From Roseburia sp. AF12-17LB (lineage in GTDB: Bacteria; Bacillota; Clostridia; Lachnospirales; Lachnospiraceae), in contig NZ_QUHR01000003.1 in assembly GCF_003479605.1 (NCBI RefSeq), forward strand, positions 283,455 through 347,454: a stretch of 64,000 nt of DNA, in the 5' to 3' direction. This document shows, piece by piece, positions 48,101 to 55,450 of the stretch (its first letter is position 1; every line of letters begins with the position of its first letter). The notes below the pieces were generated by a model that was not told the origin of the DNA, did no database searches, and was given only the letters and a program-made list of their open reading frames with translations. The position numbers and the translations under genes are program-made.

Positions 48101-50305
48101 CTCTGCAATGACCTTCTTGTATGCAGAATCCGTAAAATAAGTAACCTTAAAGTCTTCGCCCTGTACCAGGCCTTTGGCGCCGTTATTATCAGTAATACGG
48201 ATTGCCGGTACCTGCATGCTGCCATTGTATTCAAAGGTAACCTGTGTCGGATCATAGTTTGCAGAACCTGCAACGATATTACACTCGCATTCATTTAATT
48301 TTCTTGGCACAATACTGAAGGTTCCACGGTTCACGCCACCCTCTGCCAGTGCATAATCTCCAGTCAGTCTGATATAAGCCTTTGCATTGTTGGTTCCAAT
48401 TTCGATGTTATCTTCACAGGAAACCACTTCTACATACTGGCTGTCCAAGGTGACATTTTTACTACCTTCTTTATAATAAACGGTAATATTTGCAGGATCC
48501 GGCACAACAGCACTACCGGTATAAGTCTGGTCTGTAATTACAATATCTGTCGGGCTGATGTTCTTTGGCTTAATCATATAAGTATATACTCTTTCGCCTC
48601 CGGCATAGTTACTGCCATCCAGACCGGTTATCTTAAGATAATAGGTTGCTGCATGAATCAGTTCCTGTATGCCCGTAGTGTCTTCCTTATCGTCTGCCGG
48701 TTCAGTACATTCCGAATCACGATAAACAGCATAGTCAAAATCCGTTCCTTTTTTCAAAGCATTCCCCTCATCATCGGTTGCCGTCAGGGATAATACTTTG
48801 CTCTTGCCGTCAAAGAAGCTGGAATAACTGGTATCTTTATTAATGACACCTGCTTCTGTTCCGTTGATTGCCAGCTTAAAGGTACATTTATCTAAAGATT
48901 TTGCTACAATATCAAAATAAATCGGCTCTGCCTTGGTTCCAAGGTCTCCTTCGTAGTAATCCAGTCCGGTTACCTTCACATAATATCTTCCAATAGAAGT
49001 CGGTTCAGATACAGTCTTGGTATACTCCGCATCTTTATAATAAGTAATCTTATATCTGGAATCACTGATGACATCACCGGATGTATTGGAGACGGTAATG
49101 TTTGGCACATTTTTCTTGCCATTGTATTCCAGTTCATTTTTATCCAATACTGCTTTGCCAAGCTTGTCATAGATCTCAAAGTTGATAAATGCGTTTCCGG
49201 TTAAATTTCCGGTTCCGGTAATAATCAGGTTATTGGTTCCGGTCTGTCCTGCAGTAGTTTCATTTCGGTATGCCACGTTGTAGTTGCCGGCAGGAATCTC
49301 AACGCCATTCAACTTCACTACTACCTCATTGGTCATATCCGGTTTACTATTCTTTACATAATAATATTTATCACTCTTTAAGGAAACACTGATGCCTGCT
49401 GCACTTAAATCTGCCTTGCCAATCAGGAAATTAAAGGTCTTGCTGCCCCGGTACAGAGAAGAAGAATTCGCTGTTACTGTCATCTTCGCTGTTCCGGCAT
49501 TCGTATTGTCTGCCCAGCTGGTGGTATAGTCAGACGCCTGGATTCCTGCGGAGTTCTGGCTGTCAACCAGTGTAAATTCCGGTCTCTGTGCAGTTCCGGT
49601 ATAAGTAGAATCACTCAGTCCATTGGAAACAGTTACAGAATCTGCCCCGATATTATAGTAAATATTGTAACGGTTCTCTGCAATTGTTCCGGAAAATGTA
49701 TAGTTACTGCTGCTCTTTAATACAATTTTAAAGGAATGTGTTCCTACTGTGGTATTGCTTCCGGATGTATATTCTACGTTATAATCATCTGCTGAAAGGT
49801 TTACCATGGTAGGAGTACCGCTTATGATACCATACACCCCTGTAATCGTCGGTAATACATCACTTCCTGTATAATATACATATCCGTCTTCACCGGTTCC
49901 TTCCACCCCTTTATAATTAACACCGATATAGCTTAACTTCTGCTGTGCAATCGTAAAGCTCTTGGTGGTCTGCCATCTGTGGCTGTCTCCGATACCAACG
50001 ATATCAATATATGCTGTTCCTGCGCTGGTATTATTACGGTAATAAACGGAGTAATCCTCTTTTTCTTTCAAAGTTTCTCCAGCAATCTGGACCGTAACTG
50101 CCGGCTTAACCTCCTGTCCGGTATAAGTATAGGTATCATTTCCGGTTGCAGTTGCACCATTTGCATCCGCTCCTAATGTAATGCTTCCATTGCTCGGAAA
50201 TGCATCCGCCGCCTCTGCCGGTATTGCCGGAAGAACGCCTGCAATCATACAAACACTTAAAACTAATACCAGTATTCTTTTTCCAACATCCTTGTACTTA
50301 CGCAT
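42182..50305 (-). CDS. Giant secreted repeat protein (Ig-like repeats, GBS Bsp-like, NPDV-type C-terminal repeats)
   Basis: 2707 residues from MRKYKDVGKRILVLV; AAGGAG seven nt upstream selects this start. A signal peptide ends near PAEAAD. Then about 25 degenerate repeats of 80-95 residues follow, with the pattern YTG-x-x-x-P (e.g. YTGQEVKP, YNGKKNVP, YTGSAVVP), G-DY-V-Y-N, GTA-V-I-G-G-Y-G. These look like bacterial Ig-like (MBG-type) modules. Near residue 2330 is a GBS Bsp-like repeat (FDIVVDGVPSYVTSVSVPVW). The last 290 residues are three repeats of about 104 residues, each with two motifs of the type YYINKYPDIKAAF...HFVECGMNEGR. No LPXTG. Likely a surface adhesin or fibre (inference). Confidence 0.85.
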   Translation of the reverse strand: MRKYKDVGKRILVLVLSVCMIAGVLPAIPAEAADAFPSNGSITLGADANGATATGNDTYTYTGQEVKPAVTVQIAGETLKEKEDYSVYYRNNTSAGTAYIDIVGIGDSHRWQTTKSFTIAQQKLSYIGVNYKGVEGTGEDGYVYYTGSDVLPTITGVYGIISGTPTMVNLSADDYNVEYTSGSNTTVGTHSFKIVLKSSSNYTFSGTIAENRYNIYYNIGADSVTVSNGLSDSTYTGTAQRPEFTLVDSQNSAGIQASDYTTSWADNTNAGTAKMTVTANSSSLYRGSKTFNFLIGKADLSAAGISVSLKSDKYYYVKNSKPDMTNEVVVKLNGVEIPAGNYNVAYRNETTAGQTGTNNLIITGTGNLTGNAFINFEIYDKLGKAVLDKNELEYNGKKNVPNITVSNTSGDVISDSRYKITYYKDAEYTKTVSEPTSIGRYYVKVTGLDYYEGDLGTKAEPIYFDIVAKSLDKCTFKLAINGTEAGVINKDTSYSSFFDGKSKVLSLTATDDEGNALKKGTDFDYAVYRDSECTEPADDKEDTTGIQELIHAATYYLKITGLDGSNYAGGERVYTYMIKPKNISPTDIVITDQTYTGSAVVPDPANITVYYKEGSKNVTLDSQYVEVVSCEDNIEIGTNNAKAYIRLTGDYALAEGGVNRGTFSIVPRKLNECECNIVAGSANYDPTQVTFEYNGSMQVPAIRITDNNGAKGLVQGEDFKVTYFTDSAYKKVIAEPVDAGTYYVLISGLGTYANLGGSIRTSYKITPKNMSTLTVTASNCGYTGEAVEPGISVSDGNRVLVAGVDYEVEGYYDDELCKQVSEHKNSGKVYVRIKAVDGKNYTGTATTTFFIGANIATVVPAFNISGGTYNRNSHKDEMIQAIETKMMDAIPDSSSYSISFYSDAAHKNVVSSETNEAFINAGTIYFVVSGKGQYYGDISGYAVIAKKDISELNARVNGTYTYNGIEQKVVISTTADGDGVVLQYPTTNGYILTDKEYSIESSENAINAGIATLTLKAAENSNYTGTTTVSYTINQKDINELSKLRVDVNSPVYANKVLTPSVKVSYGDSSSLLSTNKDYQFEVYSDADFQNVATAAEKTNAGTTYVRIQGIGNYTGVLESADYTADKIAGSNQFIIQRKSIDGVGVSLQGMSYIFKKNIPDFTVTQSFPNESGIGEYSYTLQPGVDYTYTPTQVDKFKVGQQDITIEGTGNFKGTKNSYFYYDGDMNNSADQIEVKLSYDTIEYDKAQAASGGMKPTVTVYVKGSDTQERLIEGTHYSVSYRNNTVPGQASVLITGIEKNHWVGSYVANFAITGKIEDAEITIPAQKYTGSEYNTTTQPIENMTVVCDGKTLALGTDYNIKSIVNGKSVSLTDPIVTIEGTGTYFSGEKSAKFAIKYDLGSDDLSIDLGGDVFSYTGQEIRPVPVVKYALTGSTFDTLEEGKDYTVTYRKNTAVAAANGENGPCVVIQATANGKLMGTTKAKAFTIDSIHMEDYEITGIADSYVYTGKLIKPDSLVIKKIGGSEVIDPANYSVYYQTDADNPSSAPAGATETITVIGKGNYKGTLTKTFTITKRDLSTVSKTIADVTYNGEAQEPEIKLTFNDENNKEQTLTLDTDYVVDEYRNNINAANAGGANAPYAAIHGVASCTGTATVEFNILKKNVEDLVYSKIEDPQYVPLKTKYEPELNVYMTSTSAEPLVRNVDYTAAYFNNEAVKDANGTSGPFVQITPKDTTNYTGSKTIPFSILARDLSSENISAALSDASDTGFDPANRNYPYIQGTTYTPNISLKDNSENGIVALINGTDFTYEYSTNNSQVGTAWIKVTGQGNYSGTRIEKFTIGTLLSNDTLTVTGISDTVYNGLDTKPKNIQVKFNKTGSYLTENEDYIVKYYIDKDCTTEASAIDLIHAGTVYVGIVGTENDQTGYVGTAVYPYQIARKSLTSADIEITGTDNVDYTGSEIKPVLTLKDTSTGLTIDSSQYEVTYENNTAIGTASATVTATESGNYKDSITVYYKITKHDIGNAVAEAIPDQKYTGNYIRPALTIYDNGKLLVEGKDYQVVNGNNLRAGESWVVIKGLGNYDETKRVYFNIVASLEDAIIDSVPEQLYTGSPICPSIHVACGGNTLTLNEDYETTYANNELAGDASITVRPLTQYYTGTIVKKFKISNSLSKATVTGIPASEQYTGQTYKPVPVVKMGSKVLTEDVDYTVSYSNNRNVGTARVIISGIGVYSGEKVVTFVIKEKSIENCTVLAVASQTYNGRLLTPPVVVKDGTTMLKENVDYKLSYRDNYSVGTAYVTITGIGDYKGSVTKSFAITEPVLTSDVIVQSRNAAAGTFDIVVDGVPSYVTSVSVPVWTKADQSDIVWYNASRVDADTFIVHANIANHKNNVGVYNIHVYVSGGGYKMRCAYATTTVFGAGYERVFDLNYYIKNNPDVAKAFGGNTEAIFAHFVNNGEAEGRQAIANFNVASYRARYADLRSAFGNNLRAYYDHYRINGYAEGRVATGSTELQNPTTVYNGVDYKLVYDYNYYINKYPDIKAAFNGDENATLRHFVECGMNEGRQGKASFNVAAYRANYADLRSAFGRNLKAYYMHYIGSGYREGRKATGNGVLKNPVTVYNGVDYSLVYDYNYYISKYSDLKAAFYGDDTAALRHFVECGMNEGRQAKDSFNVKKYKNRYNDLQNAFGNDLKSYYMHYIGSGYKEGRKGN
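42185..43060 (-). repeat. Three 312-bp coding repeats at the 3' end of the giant gene
   Basis: The repeat period is about 104 codons (near 42437 and 42749 on the plus strand, marked by CCATTGTATACGGTT). Copies 2 and 3 are clearly more alike than copy 1, which suggests stepwise duplication. Each copy encodes an NYYI-type unit followed by a SFNV-AY-A-Y-DLR-AFG unit. Confidence 0.7.
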
Positions 50306-50350
50306 AGAACCTCTCCTTGTTGCTTGTTGTTTCCTCATCTTTTTATCTTT

Positions 50351-50379
50351 ACTATATTCCTTTTGCTTTTCAGATTCAA
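50351..50379 (-). promoter_or_regulatory. Promoter of the giant-protein gene
   Basis: -35 TTGAAT (50374-50379), exact 17-nt spacer, -10 TATAGT (50351-50356), minus strand. It is divergent from the TPP riboswitch promoter about 135 nt away. Confidence 0.6.
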
Positions 50380-50512
50380 GAGTAACCCTTTTTTCTAAAA
50401 AAGCGCAGAAAAAGACACTTCTAAACCTTTTATCGACCGGAAGTTACTTTTTCTTTATATTTTCCAGCGGATTTTTTCATTTTTTAGAAAATCTTTTTCA
50501 GAAAATTAACAC

Positions 50513-50541
50513 TTGACATTTTATACTACCACTGTTACCAT
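50513..50541 (+). promoter_or_regulatory. Promoter of thiT
   Basis: -35 TTGACA (50513-50518), 17-nt spacer, -10 TACCAT (50536-50541) with an upstream TGT that makes an extended -10. It transcribes the TPP riboswitch. Confidence 0.6.
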
Positions 50542-50566
50542 TACAAACTGAAAACAAAACATCACT

Positions 50567-50655
50567 TTGCTAGGGGCGCCTTTGGCTGAGAAACGCATCT
50601 GCGTTGACCCTTATTACTTGAACCGGATAATACCGGCGTAAGGAAGCACATAGTT
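50567..50655 (+). promoter_or_regulatory. TPP (thiamine pyrophosphate) riboswitch
   Basis: The conserved THI-box segments are present in order: GGGGCGC, CTGAGA, ACCCTT, then an ACTTGAACCGGATAATACC block and GCGTAAGGAAGC. It sits 42 nt before a thiamine transporter gene, so TPP should repress it. The TAAGGAGG is at 50682-50689, after the aptamer; I did not resolve whether control is at transcription or translation. Confidence 0.93.
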
Positions 50656-50696
50656 CAACCTCCTGGCAGAGTATCATCTTTAAGGAGGATTTTTTT

Positions 50697-51353
50697 ATGT
50701 CAATTTTTGCAACATACGACGGCTCATCTTACCAGCTTACCACCGCAGGTTTTACAGCCCTCGTTATCATCATGATTGCCATTCTTCTGATTGGCTGTGC
50801 TATCTTCGGTGGAAAGAAGAAATTCAGTGCAAAGCAGCTTGCATTTTCGGCTATGGCAATTGCCCTTGCCATGGTAACTTCCATGATTAAACTTTTCGAT
50901 ATGCCAATGGGCGGTTCCGTTACTTTACTGAGCATGTTATTCATCGTTCTGATTGGTTACTGGTACGGTCTGGGTGCCGGCTTAACCGCAGCTTTTGCTT
51001 ACGGAATTCTGCAGTTAGTCGTTGACCCTTACATCATCAGTGTTCCACAGATGTTAGTGGACTACCTCTTCGCCTTTGGTGCATTAGGACTTTCCGGACT
51101 TTTCAGCAAATCCAAACATGGACTTATCAAAGGTTATATCGCTGGTGTATTAGGCCGATACTTCTTCGCATTCCTTTCCGGCTGGATTTTCTTCGGCATG
51201 TATGCTCCGGAAGAATTCCCGAATGCAGTGGTATACTCTCTTGCTTACAACGGTGCATACCTTGGTGCAGAAGCACTTATTACATTAATCATTATCTGTC
51301 TGCCACCAGTCCAGAAGGCATTGAATGCCGTTAAGGATATGGCAAATTCATAA
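50697..51353 (+). CDS. thiT: Thiamine-specific ECF transporter S component ThiT
   Basis: 218 residues, about six membrane helices after a short N-terminal segment. It captures thiamine and joins an EcfA/EcfA'/EcfT energy module made elsewhere; that module is not in this window. Family features: KKFSAKQLAFSAMAIALAMVTSMIKLFDMPMGGSVTLLSMLFIVLIGYWYG and the conserved binding segment GLTAAFAYGILQLVVDPYI. It is under the TPP riboswitch, which fits the assignment. Confidence 0.93.
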   Translation: MSIFATYDGSSYQLTTAGFTALVIIMIAILLIGCAIFGGKKKFSAKQLAFSAMAIALAMVTSMIKLFDMPMGGSVTLLSMLFIVLIGYWYGLGAGLTAAFAYGILQLVVDPYIISVPQMLVDYLFAFGALGLSGLFSKSKHGLIKGYIAGVLGRYFFAFLSGWIFFGMYAPEEFPNAVVYSLAYNGAYLGAEALITLIIICLPPVQKALNAVKDMANS

Positions 51354-51366
51354 TATGATTCTGTCC

Positions 51367-51407
51367 AAAAAGAGCGTCTTTCCTAATTAGGAAAGAACGC
51401 TCTTTTT
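51367..51407. terminator. Bidirectional terminator between thiT and the NSS transporter gene
   Basis: A near-perfect hairpin: AAAAAGAGCGT (51367-51377) pairs with ACGCTCTTTTT (51397-51407), with an inner CTTTCC/GGAAAG stem around AATTA. Flanking A and T runs serve both convergent genes. Confidence 0.85.
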
Positions 51408-51471
51408 GATTACGCGAGTAGCGAGAAAAATCGCATGCTTGCATGCAGATTTGACGAGCACCGCGATAACT

Positions 51472-51501
51472 CGAGAAACTCGCAAAGCGTGTTTCTCGTA
51501 G
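51472..51501. repeat. Full copy of the dispersed palindrome
   Basis: Arms GAGAAACTCGC and GCGTGTTTCTC around AAA, followed by GTAG, the same end as the copy at 54478-54506. An adjacent hairpin GCATGC-TT-GCATGC at 51434-51447 may be part of a larger element (51412-51501). Confidence 0.6.
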
Positions 51502-51534
51502 TTGCATTTCTGTATTTTCTTAATTTGTCATTCA

Positions 51535-52908
51535 TTACATCTGAATCCAGCCGAAAGCATTTGCTATGGAACTGATTAAAATAATCGCTGCAAAGATCGG
51601 ACAAAGGTATTTTATCATCACTGTAAATATCTTTTTCCTGCGGAACGGGCTGCCGCCCCGGGTTACTTCTTCTTCAATCCGCTGCACTCCCACCACTCTT
51701 GATACCAGAAGGCAGGTTGCAATAGCCGCAATCGGCATCATCACGGAGTTCGTCAGGAAATCAAAGAAATCAAGAATCTGCATTCCGATAATTTTTACGT
51801 TCGCCAATGGTCCATATCCCAGTGTGGAAAGACTTCCCAGAAGAAGCATTACAATGCCGACAATTACCGTTGCTTTCCGTCTTTCCCAGCCCAGTTCATC
51901 TTCAAAAGTCGATACTGCACTTTCCGTTAATGCAATAGAACTTGTGATTGCTGCAAACAGCACCAGTACAAAAAACAAAATTCCGACTCCGGTTCCAAGT
52001 CCCATGCTGTCAAATACTTTTGGAATCGTAATAAACATCAATGATGGACCCGCCTGCAGTGTTTCCGGATTTCCACCGGAAAATGCAAAGACTGCCGGAA
52101 TAATCATCAGCCCTGCCATCATGGCAATCGCTGTATCGAAGATTTCCACGTTCTTCGTGGACTCCTCAATAGAAACTTCCTTCTTCATATAAGAACCAAA
52201 AGTAACGAGAATTCCCATGGCAATGGACAGGGAATAAAACATCTGTCCCATGGCTGTTACTACCGTCATCCAGGAAAAATTTTCAAAATTTGGAATCAGA
52301 AAATATTTAACTCCTTTTAATGCTCCCGGTCTGCTTACGGAATAAACCGTTATTAATATAGAAAGAACAACCAGCACCGGCATCATAAATCTGGATACCC
52401 GTTCAATACCATTCCGGACGCCGGCAAAGATAATCCCCAACGTAAATACTGCAAAAAAAGCAAAGCAGATTTCTGTGGAAAGTCCGCTGGAAATGAAATC
52501 AGAAAAATATCCATCCGATGCAAGCTTACTGCCATTTCCCCTGATATATTCCACCAGATATTTCATTACCCAGCCGCCAATTACAGAATAATATGGCACG
52601 ATTAAAACCGGAATAATCGCATTTATCCAGCCACCGAAAGAGAGCCAGCGGGATTTTCCAAAGGTATGATATGCTCCCACCGGGCTCTTCTTCGTCATTC
52701 TTCCGATAGAAGTCTCCGCCATAATCATCGTATATCCAAAAGTCAGTGCAAGTATAATATAAATCAGCAGAAAGATTCCTCCCCCATACTTTGCCGCAAG
52801 ATATGGGAATCTCCATATGTTTCCCAGTCCCACAGAAGCGCCTGCTGCTGATAATACAAACCCTATCTTCCCCGAAAATGTACTTCTTTTCTCATTCTGT
52901 GCCTTCAT
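51535..52908 (-). CDS. Neurotransmitter:sodium symporter (NSS) family transporter
   Basis: 457 residues from MKAQNEKRSTFSGKIGFVLSAAG; AGGAGA nine nt upstream fits this start. About eleven to twelve membrane helices of the LeuT fold. The signature GFVLSAAGASVGLGNIWRFPYLAAKYGGGIFLLIY carries the Na+ and substrate-binding residues of helix 1. Members move amino acids with Na+. The exact amino acid cannot be told from sequence. Upstream is the promoter region of the hsp20 unit, read divergently. Confidence 0.92.
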   Translation of the reverse strand: MKAQNEKRSTFSGKIGFVLSAAGASVGLGNIWRFPYLAAKYGGGIFLLIYIILALTFGYTMIMAETSIGRMTKKSPVGAYHTFGKSRWLSFGGWINAIIPVLIVPYYSVIGGWVMKYLVEYIRGNGSKLASDGYFSDFISSGLSTEICFAFFAVFTLGIIFAGVRNGIERVSRFMMPVLVVLSILITVYSVSRPGALKGVKYFLIPNFENFSWMTVVTAMGQMFYSLSIAMGILVTFGSYMKKEVSIEESTKNVEIFDTAIAMMAGLMIIPAVFAFSGGNPETLQAGPSLMFITIPKVFDSMGLGTGVGILFFVLVLFAAITSSIALTESAVSTFEDELGWERRKATVIVGIVMLLLGSLSTLGYGPLANVKIIGMQILDFFDFLTNSVMMPIAAIATCLLVSRVVGVQRIEEEVTRGGSPFRRKKIFTVMIKYLCPIFAAIILISSIANAFGWIQM

Positions 52909-53138
52909 TTTGTTTTTTCTCCTAAACTCATAATTTCCATGACGCAAAGTTATAGAAATCATAACACAGTCTCATAGTTCCTGCAATATTCTTTCCTTTT
53001 TATCATGCTGCCTCTTATTTTCCCCCTATATTTCTGCATTATATCTCCATATATTTCATTTGTTTTTACAGTGCATTCCCATGTTTTTTCTTTGTTTTTG
53101 CACAATTTGTGTTTTTTCACAAATTTTTCACAATTTTA

Positions 53139-53165
53139 TTAGCACTCACCTCTTGACAGTGCTAA
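53139..53165. promoter_or_regulatory. CIRCE operator (HrcA-binding)
   Basis: TTAGCACTC, nine-nt spacer, CAGTGCTAA. It matches the CIRCE consensus except for one base in the second arm (C for G). It overlaps the -35 box, so HrcA should repress this promoter until heat shock. hrcA itself is not in the window. Confidence 0.9.
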
Positions 53166-53181
53166 TAATTGGTGCTATAAC
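53153..53181 (+). promoter_or_regulatory. Heat-shock promoter of the hsp20 unit
   Basis: -35 TTGACA (53153-53158), 17-nt spacer, -10 TATAAC (53176-53181). The -35 lies inside the CIRCE element. It drives hsp20 copy 1, the 41-residue gene and hsp20 copy 2, with an untranslated leader of about 105 nt. Confidence 0.85.
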
Positions 53182-53291
53182 GTAGTCAGAACAAAGGAGA
53201 GGAACAAAAAGAGGTTCCTAAAACATCCCGGTTCCAAAGAAACAAGGTAAACAAGCATAGATAGATTTATTTAAAAAAGGAGAGATGACTT

Positions 53292-53759
53292 ATGTTGATG
53301 CCTAGTATTTTTGGAGAGAATTTATTTGATGACTTCTTTGAGGATTTTCCATGGATGGACGATAACATGGATATGAAAAAAACTGAGAAAAAACTTTACG
53401 GTCGTAGAGCCGCACGTCTGATGAAGACAGATATAAAGGAGCAGGACAATGGTTACGAACTGGTCATTGATTTACCTGGATTTAAGAAAGACGAAGTAAG
53501 TGCTTCCTTAGAAAATGGTTACCTGACCATCAGTGCCGCCAAAGGCTTGGATGAGGATGATAAAGATAAGAAATCCGGCAAGTACATCCGTAAGGAACGT
53601 TATTCCGGAGCCTGCAGCCGAAGCTTTTATGTTGGCGATGCCGTTACCGAAGAAGATATCAAGGGCGAATTTAAACACGGTATTTTAAAACTCTTCGTTC
53701 CGAAGAAAGAAGCAAAACCTGCAGTAGAAGACCACAAATATATTGCAATTGAAGGATAA
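53292..53759 (+). CDS. hsp20: Small heat-shock protein Hsp20, copy 1
   Basis: 155 residues. ATP-independent holdase that binds unfolding proteins in the cytosol. The alpha-crystallin domain is at about 45-140: MKTDIKEQDNGYELVIDLPGFKKDEVSASLENGYLTISA and GACSRSFYVGDAVTEEDIKGEFKHGILKLFVPKKEAKP. N-terminal region acidic with DDFFEDFPWMDD. The tail VPKKEAKPAVEDHKYIAIEG matches that of copy 2, so the two arose by tandem duplication. First gene of a CIRCE-controlled unit. Confidence 0.95.
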   Translation: MLMPSIFGENLFDDFFEDFPWMDDNMDMKKTEKKLYGRRAARLMKTDIKEQDNGYELVIDLPGFKKDEVSASLENGYLTISAAKGLDEDDKDKKSGKYIRKERYSGACSRSFYVGDAVTEEDIKGEFKHGILKLFVPKKEAKPAVEDHKYIAIEG

Positions 53760-53815
53760 TTTCAGACATTGTATTTCAGATATCTGATGATGTAAAAGAA
53801 AGGAAGCATGTTATT

Positions 53816-53941
53816 ATGTCAGATAAAAATCCAAAACATCCATTAAAGAAGAAGAAAGTAAAAACAAAAATTAATGTAGCCGACCATGAGGCTGTTGAAG
53901 AAGCCAGAGAAGCTCACAGAAATAAAAAACATTATTATTAA
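53816..53941 (+). CDS. 41-residue basic protein between the hsp20 copies
   Basis: ATG at 53816 with AAAGGAAG about 10 nt upstream; stop at 53939-53941. The sequence MSDKNPKHPLKKKKVKTKIN has a strongly basic first half, followed by an acidic amphipathic helix (VADHEAVEEAREAHRN) and KKHYY. It lies in the same transcript as two Hsp20 genes. No family recognised. A heat-shock role is inferred only from location. Confidence 0.6.
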   Translation: MSDKNPKHPLKKKKVKTKINVADHEAVEEAREAHRNKKHYY

Positions 53942-53972
53942 TTACAACAATTATTTTCAGGAGGAATGACTT

Positions 53973-54413
53973 ATGTTAGTACCAAGTATTTTTTCAAACA
54001 ACTTTGTAGATGATATATTCGATGATGTATTTCCATTCGGAGCTTACAATGCTCCTGCTGCAGACAACCGCGCTGCCATGAACACTGACGTTAAGGAATT
54101 TGACGACAGATATGAACTGGAATTTGAACTTCCGGGCTTTAAGAAAGAAGATATCCAGGCTGAGCTGAAAGACGGATACCTCATCGTCAATGCCAAACAC
54201 CAGGACAACAAGGACGAAAAAGACAAAGATGGCAAATATATCCGTAAAGAACGTTACTATGGCTCTTACCAGCGTAGTTTCTATGTCGGAGATGGCGTTA
54301 CTCAGGATGACATCAAAGGCGGTTTTGAAAATGGTATCCTGACTCTGACCGTTCCGAAGAAAGAAGCAAAACCTGCTGTGGAAGAAAAGAAATATATTTC
54401 CATTGAGGGATAA
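53973..54413 (+). CDS. hsp20: Small heat-shock protein Hsp20, copy 2
   Basis: 146 residues. Same domain plan as copy 1: MNTDVKEFDDRYELEFELPGFKKEDIQAELKDGYLIVNA and GSYQRSFYVGDGVTQDDIKGGFENGILTLTVPKKEAKP. The I-L-T-L-T-V segment corresponds to the last core strand. AGGAGG precedes the ATG. The N-terminus differs from copy 1 (DDVFPFGAYNAPAADN), so substrate range may differ. The terminator follows directly. Confidence 0.95.
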   Translation: MLVPSIFSNNFVDDIFDDVFPFGAYNAPAADNRAAMNTDVKEFDDRYELEFELPGFKKEDIQAELKDGYLIVNAKHQDNKDEKDKDGKYIRKERYYGSYQRSFYVGDGVTQDDIKGGFENGILTLTVPKKEAKPAVEEKKYISIEG

Positions 54414-54430
54414 TACCAGGATAATTAAAA

Positions 54431-54474
54431 GGAAAAAGGGGCGGTGTGAGTATTCACACCGCCTCTCCTTTTTA
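54431..54474 (+). terminator. Terminator after hsp20 copy 2
   Basis: GC-rich arms GGCGGTGTGA and TCACACCGCC (54440-54449, 54454-54463) around GTAT-type loop, extended by AAGG/CCTT, with five T at the end. Confidence 0.85.
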
Positions 54475-54477
54475 TGT

Positions 54478-54506
54478 GAGAAACACGCTTTGCGTGTTTC
54501 TCGTAG
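54478..54506. repeat. Full copy of the dispersed palindrome
   Basis: Perfect inverted repeat: GAGAAACACGC (54478-54488), loop TTT, GCGTGTTTCTC (54492-54502), followed by GTAG. Near-identical arms and the same GTAG end occur at 51472-51501; half copies lie at 33234 and 42068. It is always intergenic and next to a terminator. Confidence 0.65.
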
Positions 54507-54517
54507 TTTAGCTGACA

Positions 54518-54997
54518 TTACTTTATCGTCGATGCCCGCTGTCTGATATTCTTATTAAAATTAATCACATTGTGATTATATTCTTCATCCATCAGTTCAG
54601 AATGAATCATAAAATCTGCGGTCGCTTTATTATTGGCAATCGGAATGTCATAGACCTGGGCAATACGAAGCAATGCTTTTACATCCGGGTCATGAGGTGC
54701 TGCAGTAAGCGGGTCTGAAAAGAAAATAACGAAGTCTATTTTTCCCTCTACTATCTTGGCACCAATCTGCTGGTCTCCACCCAGCGGGCCACTATTATAG
54801 CCCTTAACCGGCAGTCCCGTCTGGTCTGTAATCATCTTTGCAGTTGTTCCTGTTCCACACAGAAAATGTTTCTTTAAAGTCTCTGCATTGTCTTTACACC
54901 ACTGGATCAGTTCTGCTTTCTTTCCATCATGGGCAATCAATGCAATATTTTTCTGTTTTCCGATTGTCAAAGTAAGAAAATCCGGTTCCATACTCAT
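54518..54997 (-). CDS. mgsA: Methylglyoxal synthase
   Basis: 159 residues, the usual family length. It converts dihydroxyacetone phosphate to methylglyoxal, a glycolysis bypass used when phosphate is low. Motifs: [30 protein letters not shown] and [42 protein letters not shown]. The catalytic Asp and His residues are in the [14 protein letters not shown] block. AGGAGA nine nt upstream. Monocistronic. Confidence 0.95.
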   Translation of the reverse strand: MSMEPDFLTLTIGKQKNIALIAHDGKKAELIQWCKDNAETLKKHFLCGTGTTAKMITDQTGLPVKGYNSGPLGGDQQIGAKIVEGKIDFVIFFSDPLTAAPHDPDVKALLRIAQVYDIPIANNKATADFMIHSELMDEEYNHNVINFNKNIRQRASTIK

Positions 54998-55170
54998 ATT
55001 GTGTCTTCTCCTTTATTGTATTATTTTCCAACCATTTCATTTATCAAGTGAAAATCAACTCCTGATAAACAATTGCAGCTCGCCAATCACGCTTATATGT
55101 TGGCTTGCTTACGCTCATTATAACATGACAGGATGATTCCAGACAATGTTTGGGTAGAAATCTTCATATA

Positions 55171-55206
55171 AAAAACGAGCACACCTAACAGTGTACTCGT
55201 TTTTTT
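55171..55206 (-). terminator. Terminator after tRNA-Pro
   Basis: Arms ACGAGCACAC and GTGTACTCGT around a CTAACA loop, with a U-run on the minus strand. It is adjacent to the tRNA 3' end. Confidence 0.8.
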
Positions 55207-55208
55207 CG

Positions 55209-55282
55209 TCGATGCGACAGGATTTGAACCTGCGACCTCTGCGTCCCGAACGCAGCGCTCTACCAAGCTGAGCCACGCATCG
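55209..55282 (-). tRNA. tRNA-Pro (anticodon CGG)
   Basis: Acceptor stem CGATGCG/CGCATCG, D-arm GGCTCAGCTTGGTAGAGC, anticodon stem CTGCG/CGCAG with loop TTCGGGA (anticodon CGG), T-arm GCAGGTTCAAATCCTGT. Discriminator A; CCA is not encoded. A terminator follows. Confidence 0.95.
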
Positions 55283-55450
55283 TTATTCAGTTCTTTCACA
55301 CGCTCAACTATATTAGCATATATCACATTTTTTGTCCAGTAATATTTTTATTTTCTTTTCTACTTAATCGTTTTATGTTATACTTAAGTCAATCATAAGA
55401 ACGGCTTTTACAATGCCGAAGCAACTTTTTTTACCAGAGAAAGGCACATT

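Noticed and set aside
51566..52192. 208-codon plus-strand frame antisense to the NSS transporter
   Set aside because: Composition mirrors the coding strand and it lies wholly inside a gene with clear LeuT-fold motifs.
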